From Pegea sp. RAD2-039 (taxonomy: Eukaryota; Chordata; Thaliacea; Salpida; Salpidae), in assembly GCA_034620365.1 (NCBI GenBank), contig JAQGEQ010000192.1, positions 3,529,001-3,593,000 on the forward strand: a stretch of 64,000 bases of DNA, given 5' to 3'. Shown here piece by piece: positions 46,204 through 58,900 of the stretch; the first letter of the stretch is position 1; every line of letters begins with the position of its first letter. The position numbers were made by a program, and so were the translations under genes. The notes below the pieces were generated by a model, which saw only the letters and a list, made by a program, of their open reading frames with translations, did not search any database and was not told where the DNA came from.

Positions 46204-47240
46204 AGGGGGTCTTAATTGAAAACAAGAATAATTGTATAATTTCTTATATCACTTATAAACCAAAAAGTATAAAATTAACACTTTGATAATTAATTTAAAA
46301 AATTTTTGAAAGCTAATCTTAAATCATTTAAATTATTTAGTGTCAAATAAGCTTTTTACAATAGCATATAAATCTCTGCTTTGTATACAATGTTACATTT
46401 TTAAACCTTATAATCTTGGTCTTAGCTGAGTTTATCTCACAATTATTTACGTTTATATAGTTAATTTCTCACACAATTTTTGCTAAAGATAATTGGACTC
46501 TTTCAAATGGCTCATCAGTGAATCAACAACTATTATTTTGTTCCACACGAGGTAGCAAAGAGCTTTTTCAGATGATCATTTAAAAGCTTTGTATACACGA
46601 TTGATAGCATACATGATTTTAAAAGTTGAGTCGTTTTTAATGTTTGGGTTTTGATCAAAGTCTAATCAATTTCGACTGTGCAGGTCAATTTGTAATTATG
46701 AGTAACTAACTACAATTATTTTGATATTATTAGATCAAAATATATATAAGGATCTAAAAATTGTCATCTCAGATACGCAAAGTTTTTTTAATTATCTAAA
46801 ATGGAATTAAGTATAATTTTCTCAGGTTGTTCAATCGAAAAATAACTTTAACTATCTTGACATAAAAGAATAAATTATAAAGGATAATAATAATAAAATA
46901 ACGCAGCTGATATTTTAAGATTATTAGAAATGGAATTATTCACAAATAGATTAAAGTTTGAAAATATTCAAAACAAAGAACTAACTAAGATTGTTTTCTT
47001 ACAATAAACATATCACATGAAACTTAAATTAAAGAAATTATCAGCAATTAAGTTCTAGTAAAAATTTTGCTGCTATTGTTGTATATATCTATACATTTAA
47101 AAATTTTTTATCAGATTAAAAACAGACCACCTAGTTTGTTACAAGTTCAGCATGACTCCCCAACGTCAAAAAACTGTAAAAAACCTAATACTGAAGTAGT
47201 AAAAAGAGTGTGGTAAGTAATTCCATCTGTAAGATCACTT
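46204..47240. other. AT-rich sequence, no gene recognised
   Basis: AT-rich filler without open frames of note. Confidence 0.6.
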
Positions 47241-47829
47241 TTGCAAGTCAAAATTTCTTTAAAATCCTTACATTTGTTTACTTTAACCGATTATCCGAAC
47301 AGAGGGTTTGGGTCTTGGAGGTGTAGAAGACAGTACCCATCTCTGGGAAAATACGCCAAAATTCGTCAATTGGTAACCCTGCGTCATTCACCCATATTCA
47401 CGTCATCGTGTATACATACATGTGAACCGGGTGTAGTGATGCGTATCGATTTGATGAGTGTAGGTGAAAGAATCACGAACAACTAGTATACTGCACTTGT
47501 TGATAGTGTTTCTTCTCTTACATCTTGACGAAAAGCGGTTAGATGAAAGCTCTTATGTCTTTCGTCAGTTTAGAGTCGACACGGATATCTTTTTTCTTGA
47601 CGTAGTCGACAAGATGACTCTCAACAATCTTATATGCGTGTGTTCAGCTAACTCATTTTATAAAGTGGCAACGATGGGGTTTTCACTAATCGTAAAAACT
47701 TCAAATTTAATGTCACCACTGTTTTACTGTGATAAACATCAAACTGGAGAATGTCACCAAGTCTTAGCTTTACTGGTGGTCGACCTTGCAGCGACCTTCA
47801 ATTTTTTATCCCGTCCAGGACATGACTGA
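47241..47829. other. GC-richer island, open on both strands but fragmented
   Basis: The plus strand has two overlapping frames (47241-47486, 81 codons; 47464-47829, 121 codons). The minus strand has four consecutive pieces in shifting frames, for example PVKLRLGDILQFDVYHSKTV, then YKIVESHLVDYVKKKDIRVD, then LTAFRQDVREETLSTSAVY, then LPIDEFWRIFPEMGTVFYTS. The minus-strand pieces are continuous in position and look like one decayed reading frame, but at this base composition chance frames also look protein-like. I cannot choose the strand or the family. Confidence 0.25.
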
Positions 47830-48832
47830 CAGAAATGTTACTTTTAGATTTGGCAAAAAGATTAAAGTTGTGAAACGGAGCAATTTATGGTTTCCCCATT
47901 TTAATAAGACTGCTGAAAAGGAGGAACTTATTTCTTTCTCACTTGCTATTTATTTTTGGTAAGATATATCTAAAGTAGACACAACTGAATAACAAGCTTA
48001 TAAAATAAATAACCAGATCAAAGTTTACATATAGTTTTGTTTTATCAATTGTCTATAGACTGACTTTTACAATAGCACTTGAGAATTTTATTCGGGTTAT
48101 TTTTGTGCTATTCACCAAACTAAATCTAATAATTTTTCATCTCATCATTTTAAGTATTTCATCCTTGGTGTTGTGCATGGCACCAACAAACTAAGATCGA
48201 ACCCGAAAATACCTAAATTTGACATTTTATGGCAAATTGCTGTTGATATCTATGAGGTTGTATGTTGCTGATACGGTGGTTAGTGTAACAAATACGACCA
48301 CCAACAAATAGATTCATTGCTCTACAAATTTGTTAAAAAGATTTTTAAGCATTAAGTTTGTTATTTTTTTGCTTTTCAATCGATAGATCGAGGGATCACG
48401 AACGTCTGAATGTCTAGAAACACAGGAAGTAGAAATTTTATCAACACTACTTTGCCATTCGTTCGCAATAAAAGCTTTCTTTCAGTAAGAGAAATATCTA
48501 AGCTCTGCGGTTTCCATTTTCATAATTTTTATATCTTGTGAGTATCATTTTCGATTTAACTGTAGGCAATCAGTTTTAGGTTAAAATTGGTTGCTTAATT
48601 AGTTTGTATACAATCAGTTTGTTGTTTCAAATAGTCTCTAAAATTTTTGAGTAATTCAAAATATGTAGCTGAAAGTTTCCGAAATATTAAATGAAACTTC
48701 TATTTCTACGAAAAAAGATTAATCAAACTTCTAATGACGTCATTGATACTCTTTCGTATATCTAGGTTGAATTTACCGATACTATTTTTAATTACTAAAA
48801 TAAACAATCAAAAATCGACGAAATTTGATTTG
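47830..48832. other. Mostly AT-rich sequence with a CRE palindrome
   Basis: AATGACGTCATT, a perfect 12-bp palindrome containing TGACGTCA, lies at 48733-48744. A patch near 48230-48310 is slightly GC-richer. No gene recognised. Confidence 0.5.
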
Positions 48833-49030
48833 TTAATTTTTGTAATTGCAGATGCTCTCTCCAAAACAATGACGCACATAACCGTCAATTAAGTTGTATC
48901 CCATCATACAAACATGTTTAGGGTTAAGGAGGAAGAATCGAATCTCGACGCGCACCTCTTGCAGTTTAGCAATTCTCAAGACAGTATCACGTTTTGTAGT
49001 TGAGTTTTCACTTTTAAAGATCTTTCGTCG
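48833..49030 (-). CDS. Candidate terminal exon, unidentified
   Basis: The minus strand is open for 65 codons from 49030 to a TAA at 48835-48833: RRKIFKSENSTTKRDTVLRI, then AKLQEVRVEIRFFLLNPKHV, then CMMGYNLIDGYVRHCFGESI and a short tail. An AG (ATGATTAG) immediately precedes the open stretch, although its pyrimidine tract is weak. Composition is balanced against an AT-rich background. On the plus strand a strong acceptor (TTTTTGTAATTGCAG at 48851) opens a competing 22-codon frame. No family recognised. Confidence 0.3.
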   Translation of the reverse strand, partial: RRKIFKSENSTTKRDTVLRIAKLQEVRVEIRFFLLNPKHVCMMGYNLIDGYVRHCFGESICNYKN

Positions 49031-49886
49031 CTAATCATTCCACTACTCCAGTTACTCCAGCCTTTGGTGGTCTATGTTTTGTTTGAATAAGCTTTAACGT
49101 GTTAAAGAACAGATAAGAACTTCTAATTTTTATCCAATGCGTTATAAACTGCACTACTGTTGTGACAGCTAATTGGTTATTGGTTTAAACCAAAATGTTC
49201 CCATTTTTTACCAAACACAAATTAACCGAATAGTTTAGCTGTTAAAAACATTAATTAAAAATATCTAATTGATGATATACATCATATATTAACTTAAATT
49301 ACTAAACAATATTCGATTTCGTTTAGAATTAGATTATATTAAAATATATTGTTTTGGAATATTGAAAGTTTATTTGAAATTATTTATTTCCTTAATCGTA
49401 TTTTTCTAAGTATTTTCAATGAAAATTTAGGTCTTAATAATTATTCAAAAGTTTCTATATTTAGTAATAAGTTAGTCCTATAAAATTATTTAATGGTAAT
49501 ATTTTGATGAAATAAATATTTTACATCTAAACAATGAACAGTAACATTTTTAAATTTCTAGAACTTCGTAATTCACAGAAGTGTTTACTGAAAACAAATA
49601 TGTTGTCGATATTTCGTATCCAGCTATATAGATGAGTTCAAGACAAACTACGTGTAATCAAACATATAAGTTGTTTTATGGTTTTATTTGAAAATATATT
49701 TTCATAAATTACAAGTAAGTCAGTTAGATATCAAGGTAATACATAATTTAGATGTAAAGTTGTTCAGTAACTCATTTTGATAACTTTTTCTCTATTCAAC
49801 TGATACAACTAGAATTTTATCATATCATATTACTATATTGATCAGTATAAATTTGTAATTTTTTAAAACAAAGCTTTTCTGTATGC

Positions 49887-50016
49887 ATGGGTGATCAGAA
49901 GACTATTTTGAAGAATTACTGGTATTCTCCACCAACAACTGATGCGTGGCTAAGTAAAGGACATTTACGTCTAAGATCGGGAAATACAAGACCTAATAGT
50001 GTAACATTTCTTACAG
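49887..50016 (+). CDS. Candidate first coding exon, unidentified
   Basis: ATG at 49887 opens a frame reading MGDQKTILKNYWYSPPTTDA, then WLSKGHLRLRSGNTRPNSVT, then Phe-Leu-Thr. It reaches the consensus donor CTTACAG|GTAAGA at 50017 in phase 1. Upstream the frame closes at TAA 49848 with no acceptor between, so this would be a first coding exon. TATAAAT lies at 49846, about 40 nt before the ATG. The peptide has balanced composition with Trp, Tyr and Pro, unlike chance frames in this AT-rich region. The partner exon should start with two bases completing a G-- codon and was not found, so it may lie beyond the window. Family not recognised. Confidence 0.4.
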
Positions 50017-52558
50017 GTAAGAAGAAGCTTTTTAAACAGTCATGTAAGTGTATGATCAGTTTTGAGTTGAAATAACTTAAAGAAGCCAAAAACAACAAGT
50101 GCAATTGAAATACTCAACCTAGCGTAACAAGCTTAGTTAATAAGTTTGTAAAACCAAGACAAAGATTAATAAAACTTTTCTGCAAGCAGCTCCACTGGTT
50201 ATTGACAATAATGCTGATTGTAGAGCTTAAAACTTGAAACTATTTCCCACTTTATAAAACCTACGAGTCCACCAGTGCTCAATACTGAGTTAAGAGGGAG
50301 CTACCCCTCAGAGTAGAACGCAACCTCGACTGGTTTAGTTGTTGTGTGCGCTTCTCCATAACATTTGAGTGAACAGTAGCGTCCTTGGGCACTCACACGG
50401 TCACGCATGAATGCTTTGCTATGAGGCCTGCAGACGTCATACAATTACCTTCCTTTCTTCAAACCTCTCGATGAATAACCCAGCGATAGAGGCGCTGCTG
50501 CAGTATCAGTGCGACACAAACTCTCCCAGGCTGTCGCTGTCGTAAATGCTCATCGATCATAATTAATCATAGTCAAAGTTAGTCGCGTGGTAGCGTGTAT
50601 AGAGTTTTGCTGAGGCTTGAAAGTAGAAGCACGTGCGCTTCGAATATTAGAACTCAAAAGTTCATTGTCAATAATCTCAGAAAGTCAACGTACAGGAGAG
50701 AAATTGATTGTTTTGAAATATTGGAGAAGGTAGCGAGTTGTTATGAAAATGTGGCAAATATTTAAAGAGATTTCATTAAAAGTAGTTGGTATGTTTTTAA
50801 GTTTAAGGTTTAAACTTGTAATGTGGTATTTAATGAGAATTTAGATAAAGTAATTTTTAATATCTTTATTTTGTTTGCTAAAAGAGAGTATAATTAGACA
50901 AATAAACAAAAAGTGATGTTTGCAGGTAACTGAATAAAGCCGTTAATAAACAGATAATGTTTTAAAGCATTTTTAACATTATTTTCGTTGGTTGATTATA
51001 GATTTAATTGAAATGAGAAATAAGTTTAATTCCATTGTTATCAAGATAAGTAATATCTTGATGGAAGAAAATGTTGTTTTTATAAACAACCGAAAACGCT
51101 GATCTCGCATCAGAATAGATTATGCATTTAACTTTTGAAAATATAAATGGCGTTTGTGTGATAGCTTAAATCCTTTTGGTTGAATTGAAAACCCTTTAGG
51201 CAAATAATATTTTAAGCCAGTAGTCAATTGTATACACGATCTAACATTGAGACTCATTGTAAAGTCGATTTTTAAACAGTAAAAGTCTTTAAGTTGTTCT
51301 GCTGATCAAATAACATTATCTTATTTAAGACTGTCATCTATTTTTTAGTGCAGCTTTTTCTCCTTTTCAAGCTATTGCATTTTATCAGATATACTTAAAA
51401 ATTAAGTAAATCGATGAAAACTGAGTCGAGAAACTAGTTTTTTTTGGAAATTTCTCTTATAGTCTTGGTATAAAATTATATTATATTTTCCAATACAAAT
51501 ACCTGGGCTGTGATAGTTACCAAACTAAACCAGTTTCACATAAACTACGTAAGCAGTGAGCCTGCATCATATTTCAGCTACATTTTAAGAGCTTTGAAAC
51601 TAATGGAATGTGCAGCTTATTAGCCACCGTAAGAATTAAATCTGCTGTGTGCCAGGTTTGTACTCAACGCTAGGCTTGAAGGTACAACAGCAGTTCAAGT
51701 ACTGCCAAGGTATTGTTGGCGCCCTTTCTGTGCGGGCTAAAGCCAAGAAAGTCGTTTTGTTTCGCGTGTCGTATCTTTCACAAGCAAAATTGTAATTAAC
51801 TCCCATTCTAGACTAGCATGAACAGAAAAGGTTAAACCTGGATACCGTGCTGTAATTTGCAGTAATGTTTAATCAACAGCTCGTGTTTGTTGTCGTTTAC
51901 TGATCAGCTAGACCCTGATTCAGTCGCCAGTACAGATCGTTGCTTTATCCGCCATTTATAGGCGTCTACTAACCTTTTGGAAGAATAGTGGGTGTGAGGT
52001 CCGCCTTCGCTACCTTTCCATAATTGCAAACTCAAACATTCGTTGTACGAACCGCATATTATATTATTAAAAAGGCAGCCAGCAGAAAATACTAACCAAA
52101 CAAGACAGGCTTAAATAATACACCTTTTTATAGCCATTTTGTTATAAAAAACAAAACAACTTTTTCTTTTAATACCTTATTTTCCAATTGATAGGCTTAA
52201 CTCTGTAAACAAGTTTTGTCAATATAACCAACTGATTAAGAAGAAGAATAGGTTTTTTGGGTAGTTGTTTATTTGAAAGAAATTATTCAAGTGAGTTGAA
52301 GGATTAACTTTTTTGACATAAGTATGATTAGGTCTGTTGTCATCTGATTTAGAAAATCGCTTTAAGTAATTTTCGAATATCTTGCAAACTATAAACGATG
52401 TATAAAAAACTTACTTCAATAAATAATTTCAGCATTGATAAAAAAGACTTTAAAACAGTTCTAGTGTAGCATAAGTTAGCAAAAATAAATATCGCATTTA
52501 TATTAGAAAAAGCATTTAATTATTTTTACAATTTTTGAAACCAATTTCAAACTTTATA
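50017..52558. other. Two GC-richer islands in AT-rich sequence
   Basis: Islands at about 50260-50700 and 51590-52080 are less AT-rich and contain short frames on both strands, for example a minus-strand ATG frame near 50550 (MIDEHLRQRQPGRVCVALIL). A possible hairpin GAGGGAGCTACCCCTC lies near 50300, and a GCACGTGC site near 50630. No consistent exon chain was found. Confidence 0.4.
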
Positions 52559-52614
52559 TTCACTTGCTCATAATATGAACACACCTGAAAACTACTAGAA
52601 ACAAAAGTTGTTAT

Positions 52615-52643
52615 TGACGTCATATGACGCTTTAGTGACGTCA
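52615..52643. promoter_or_regulatory. Cluster of three helically phased CRE sites
   Basis: TGACGTCA at 52615-52622, a half-site TGACGC beginning at 52625, and TGACGTCA at 52636-52643. The three TGACG cores start 10 and 11 bp apart, close to one helical turn each, so bound bZIP dimers would face the same side of the DNA. The patch continues as a GC-richer stretch to about 52700. A bZIP-responsive enhancer or promoter is the natural reading. Confidence 0.5.
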
Positions 52644-52858
52644 TTTGGAGCGCTCCATTGCCTTCTGGCTGGGTGAGGTGGTGACAATTTTTCGTCTTCT
52701 GTATTGACAGGTAAGTGGTTGTAATGTAATGAGTCACAATCTTTTTGTCAACTGATAACTTAGCAAAAAACCAACTTTGAATGTTATTTTCTGTATTATC
52801 AATACATTTGATACTCAACATAAGCAGCAAAATTCATCTTTTTATCACTTTTCTTCAG

Positions 52859-52987
52859 TCTTTCCAATTTGCTGCTAGTTGCTTAAGATTTTTTTGGGAG
52901 GTCAAACTTGAAAGAAAACAAATTCATGAAATTTTAAACAGGCGCCGGTACTCTTTACTTGACATGAGGTTACATTTTAATTTCTAG
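52859..52987 (+). CDS. Candidate terminal exon, unidentified
   Basis: A strong acceptor (TATCACTTTTCTTCAG, ending at 52858) opens a frame SFQFAASCLRFFWEVKLERK, then QIHEILNRRRYSLLDMRLHF, then Asn-Phe and TAG at 52985. In phase 0 it would fit the exon at 39331-39462, but the two are 13 kb apart and nothing else links them. A GTTACA donor after the Met-Arg codons could instead make it an internal exon. No family recognised. Confidence 0.28.
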   Translation, partial: SFQFAASCLRFFWEVKLERKQIHEILNRRRYSLLDMRLHFNF

Positions 52988-55900
52988 TCTTTGACGAGGA
53001 CAACTAAATTAGTTACTTCCGATCATACGCCGTTACTAACAGACTTCTCTGTTTGAAACAAAACTAATTCATTTGCTTGCATTTAGAACATCGTCTCTGG
53101 AATACAAAGTATATTTAGATCTGTAAATTCTTTCATATAAATCAAAACTTATATAAAGCTTACAATATGGCATCGGCCTTAGACAGACCCAAAACTTCAA
53201 GATTATAGTTGACTTCTAATATATGTTGATCTTTTGAGTCTACTGAAGCTTGACCTAATCTTTTCGGCTTAAAACTGAATGCTAAAAAATCTGCTTAACA
53301 CTACCAAATCCAAATTGAGTCAGGAAGATTACTTCTTACCATAAGAAATAGGTTCAGATTTAAATGCTAAACAGAAGTCGGCTACAAAAGAAACAACTGA
53401 AATAATCGCTAGACTTTCTTCTAAGTGATATATTTTGTTTATTTTTAAAAGAAAATCAGATAATGATTTTACCTGTACCAACCCTATATTCTTATCGGTT
53501 TTCTAAAGCAGATTAATTTTTACTGATAATCTTAAGTCACTGGTTGTCTCTTTGTAGTGTTGTCACAAAATTCACAAATAATAGAAAATAAAATAAATCA
53601 TTTCATTTTTAAATTGTTAAAAAAAACTGTATCAAACCTTGCTGCTATTTATGAACTAAAAAATATATTTCTGTTTAGACTAATTAATTAAAGTAATTTT
53701 GAGATTAAACTTAAGTTGCTGTAAGTAAAGATTAAAAGAATATTTTATTAAGTGAGCAAAAGAAACATTTTAAAGCATTTACGCGATTATTTACTAAAGA
53801 CTTTAATCAGATTTACATTAACCTTAATATTGTCGAAAGCTTAGAGGTTTAGTAATTAAATAAAATCTCATTTATAATACCGAAATTGAAGCTTAGTAAA
53901 TGTTTATTGATAAAATCTATTTAAGGTTTCTATGTTTGAAACAAACTCAAATATACTTTTCTATAATATTCTTCAAAAAACGAAACATTTTGAAACTAAC
54001 TAAACTTTATTCAGTGATTTTTTCTACTTTTCTACTTATTATTTTGCAATCTCTACCAGCTTTCTATTCACACTGAGAGGTTTGATCAGTAGTTAGATAT
54101 AGATGTCAGTTGAAGGGTTTGTACCTGTCAAACGCATCACAAAAAATTACTTTGATAAATAAATTCTCTTTCGTCATACCGAAAATCGGACTTCGCTGTC
54201 AAACCTTTCCCCCCGTTATTATTCTTCCAAAATATCTGTAACATGTTATCCAAGCATCCGATAGATGCAGCGCGACGTCATAATGAGGAAACAACCAGAG
54301 GGTTTTTTATTTTACACTTATAGAGAGCTGAGACTGCCCAAGTAGGTGGTCGCCGAGGTGAATGAGCGGTAAAGACTTTTGAAGAAGTGAAAATTCACGC
54401 AGGTGATCGCAATGTATAGACAGCAGATCTACCGTTAAGACGGACTTACCAATTATTATTTTATTTTTGGAATCAGTTATTCAAGCTAACTTTTTCAGAA
54501 GAGATAACTAAGGTAATTTATCTATATTTATTTTAGGAACAAGTATGCAATTTTTAACATTGTTGAAGCGCTTTAAAAATGTTTACTTTATTTCAAGATG
54601 TAGGAATATATTTGCGTTGTCAAAGTTTTAAACTTTATAAACAAAATGTTGTTCATTCTAAGCTGAGGTTATTAATTTTCTAAAGCTTCTCCTTATAACA
54701 GTTAAATATCAACTTTATATTGTTTTTATTCAGACAAAAATCATATACTTCAAAATTGTGACATAATCTACTAAAAATTGATCACTTAATCAAAAGAAAC
54801 ATTTTACAAAGTAATTAACCTGATTACAAGCTTTGTAAACATAAACAAATACATATTTCAATCTAAAGATCATTTAGGTTTAAGTTGTAGAATTACTTAA
54901 TAGTTTTTTATTTTATTTATGTTATGATTCATGAACAGCAAGTGTTTAACTAGCTTTATAACACTCAGTTTGTAACAAATTAAAAATTTATTTTATAAGT
55001 TGTTGCACAATGTATAATCTATTTAAAAAGTTGTTGGCAGTAAATGTAATGTTTTATTGACATCATTTTTTTATTGTTGAGAATTATGAATTGTTTTCTG
55101 TTTTACAGTTTTGACAGTTTTATCTTTAAGTCGAGTAAATTAAAATCATTAAATAATCAGTTTTCATTTTTTAATTTAGTCTAAATTTTTATAATTGGTT
55201 AGGTCAAATAACTTAAATGTAAAGAAGATTTTACAAAAAAAACATTATGCTGTTATGCAAAAAACAATGTTTTTGCTGATGGTTTTAATGACAATTGCTT
55301 TACAAACATCTTATATCACAAATTAAAAATCAATAAATTTTTAAGACACATCTAATGAGATGTTCTACAAGTTAGAAAAACTTATTTAAATCCAAAATCA
55401 TTTGAGAGTAAAGATGAGTTAGTATCTTTTACAGTTCGCTTTTATGAAATGAAAATTTTTTCAATAACTTATTAGTTTGATTTTTTTAAGTAAATAACAT
55501 AAATATTGTATAAGAAGTTTGTAACAACACTTATAAAGTATGAAATAAACAAATTTATAAAAACAGAAAACAGTACAACTAAAGTCATTGAATTTTGATG
55601 ATGTTTTGTTTTAGAATCTGAAGATTAAAATTTCATGTAAGACTTCTATTTGAACTTTCCATGACTAATGGATCGAAACAGTAAGAATATTTGATCACAC
55701 CTTTTTCAAAACTTGGTTACATCTTTAATTAAGTCTCTGTTATCACCTTTAAAAAGAATAGTTTTGTTTACTTTTGCTTTATAAAAACTGGTAGATTTTA
55801 TTACTCTTAAAGTTTCTAAAAATCCCAATATAAATTTTTGTGAGATGACAAAATCAGATTAAGTGAAATCCACTGTGAGTTTTATTGAGTCTTTTTATAT

Positions 55901-58900
55901 TAGATTTCAATCTGGAGTTTTTACAATTTATCAAATATTAAAAAATAAACAGAAATAAAACTAATGAAGCTCTCAAACATAAACTTGGGGTAAATAGCCA
56001 ACACCTTGACTAAGAATTGTATATTAATATCTTAAAATGAAACTTTCTTTACTTTGCGATATGATTTTTTTTCTGATAAAAAGATCCCTAATTTTTAAAA
56101 CTAAAATCAACTTTTCAAGGCTAAAAGTAACTTGATGCATTAAAAGTGAGTCATCGTGAAAGATAATTCTTCTCAAAGTTAGCTGCTTATTTCAAGACAA
56201 CATTTTCAGAAGTTTTTTTTCTAGATACAATAAAAAACTTCAGTTTTTAAATTTACAATCTATGTAATATTAATTGTTGTTATATATGGAAAAGAAAGAA
56301 CAAAATATTTTTTACTACAGATTAGTTTTTACCATCGTATATTTATCTTGATTTTTTATCACAATTATGAACAAGTGTGACCAAAATACAAGTGATAATA
56401 TGTGTCCCAGATGCTAGCTTACAGCATCATAACACATCTGATTACTGGTAAAAGATGTAGGTAAATAAAACGCTTAAGACTATATTAAAAGTCTTACAAT
56501 TTCAATTGAATAATTTAGTTGAATTTAAAAGATTGTAGCAAAACCAGTATCTATGAATTGGTTTATACTGGAGAATATTGGGTTCAACAATTTATATTAG
56601 CTTAAAAATAACAAAATAGAAACAATTTTAAAACAAAACTTCTCTGACAACAAAATGAAATTAAAAGTATATATTTTATACAATTTACTTAGATATTCTA
56701 AAATATGTAGAAAAACTATTGTTACTTTATTTAAAATCTTCTACAGCAATTTATGTCATTTAACTTATTTTAGTGTTTAACACCAGATGCTAGGCAGGCT
56801 TTTAGCAAATTCGTGTTTTCCATTTTGCTTCAATTGCCATGACAGTTCATAGATACAAGGAGGGTATAGTTGCAAACTTAAAAGGTTTGATAAAATCGTA
56901 AACTGTGTATATAGATTATATAATACTGATCAAGGTAAGAGTAACAAGCAGTAATTCTATTTTTTTAAGTTTTCGATAAAAGAATAAACTTTGAAAAGAT
57001 AAATGTTATTTCAGTTCAAATTGTAATGTAAGGTTACAAAACGAGCCAAGAAACTTTACATTGTTGAGTTGATCTGAGTCTTTTATTTTGAGTTCATTGC
57101 ATAGTTGCAATGATACATCAATCAGTTTATGTGAGTTTGAATCATCCAAACCTAGTTGTTTGGGAAAAGTATCAATAATTGATTCTTGAAAAAGATGCTG
57201 CTATTATTTTATGATAGATTTAGTTGTTGAATAAATTGAAACAAAAGAGAAATCTTACAAACCTAATAATCACTCGAAAAGCTGAAGTATTATTTTACCA
57301 CTTAAACCCTTGGCTTAAATCTTTACTCCTGTATTTATTTCTCACTTTCTTGGTAGTCTAAAATAAAAGATACATTTTAGGTTCACATAATTTTCGAAAA
57401 AGCGTAGTAAGATTTCAGCAGTAATTTTATCTCAGAAAATGCTCTTTGTAGTTTATGTCAAAGTTGAAATTGTTAAAAAAGTAATTGGTGACTTGTGATG
57501 GTAAGTAACATAAATATCTTGTCTCGTTCCTGTCATTAATAATTACACACTTACTATTTGATTTCTAAATTGTCGAACGTTTCAAGTAACTACTTTGATA
57601 AAAGTTTTTACAATTTTTTTGATAAGCAAAATGTTTTTCTTTCAGTCTGTACAGATTTAACTGGTACCTAATAGTTTGAGACTTTCATTTATTATTGTTT
57701 GGAGACAGGGCCAGTTTTTCAACTGTGATATTTTTTCCACTACTTTTTTATCAGAGACATGCTGATAAACAACTTGAATGTAACTAGATTCTTTTTCAAG
57801 TACCCTCTTGTTAAAAAAGTCTTAAAAAATTGACACAGTTTCTAAAATCTCTGAAATATTTTGTTATTCTCAGTGATATTTGAAGGTATCAGTTATTTAA
57901 CTTACTTCGGCTTTTAGAGCAGTTAAAATTTTTTTATTTTTACACTGTGGTAAAACCAAATATAAATTACATTTTTGCTTTCTTCAAATCAATTTGTAAT
58001 AATCAACAAGAAAAAATTTACTCAAAAGGTTTGGCAACATTCTCTCAAGTAAATAGCAAATTACTTAACTTATTTAAAACTCATAAAGTTAGATTTAGAA
58101 AATAGTAACTTGTCACTATTCCGAAATTGTTGTAACTTATTTTCGTTGCAAAATTTTTGTCATTTATTTAAAACTGACAATAAACTTTTTCAAGTCTTTC
58201 TCTAAAACATCCTTAAAATATGTTTTCTATTTTTTACTTTTACTAAGAGGAAAACTAACTTCTAAAAACAGATTGTAAATGGTATTTACTCTAAGAACAT
58301 TAAATAACCTTTTCTCAACGATAATACTATATCGAGAAACATTTTGTTGCAGTTTAAATAATTCTCTCTTGTAAATACGTTTGAACGACAAACTGATTAC
58401 TATCGATTACTACAGCTATATCTAAAGTCACAAAATTTTGGACAAAAGGTGTTTTTCAATAAATATATGGAAGAAATATGAAATTAAGTCAGAAATAAAT
58501 CTATATTTATAGGTATTTATTTCATTGTAAAGTAAGATAACAATAAGTTTATCAAACTTTAGTGCAACAGCTAAAATTAAAAACGGTTTTTATTTAGAAG
58601 TCTAATTAAAGGCTTGTTGACTTAGTATGATGTAAAAAAGTTTTTAACATTTTATTAATTTAAGCTTATTTTAAATCAACTGATTTATATTAGAGACTAG
58701 TAAATATCCATAACCTCCTATTATCATTTACTATTCTAATTTTTACACTTCATTGAACTTAAACTGAATTTTTTTTCAATGTTTTTTCAACCTTATGAAC
58801 TGAAAAAGTGATTACTATTCGCTCCAAACAGCCTATTCACTAAAACAAATACGTTGTAAAATTGTTTGAGCGTAATGCAAAGCGTTTGCAAAAGAGAAAA

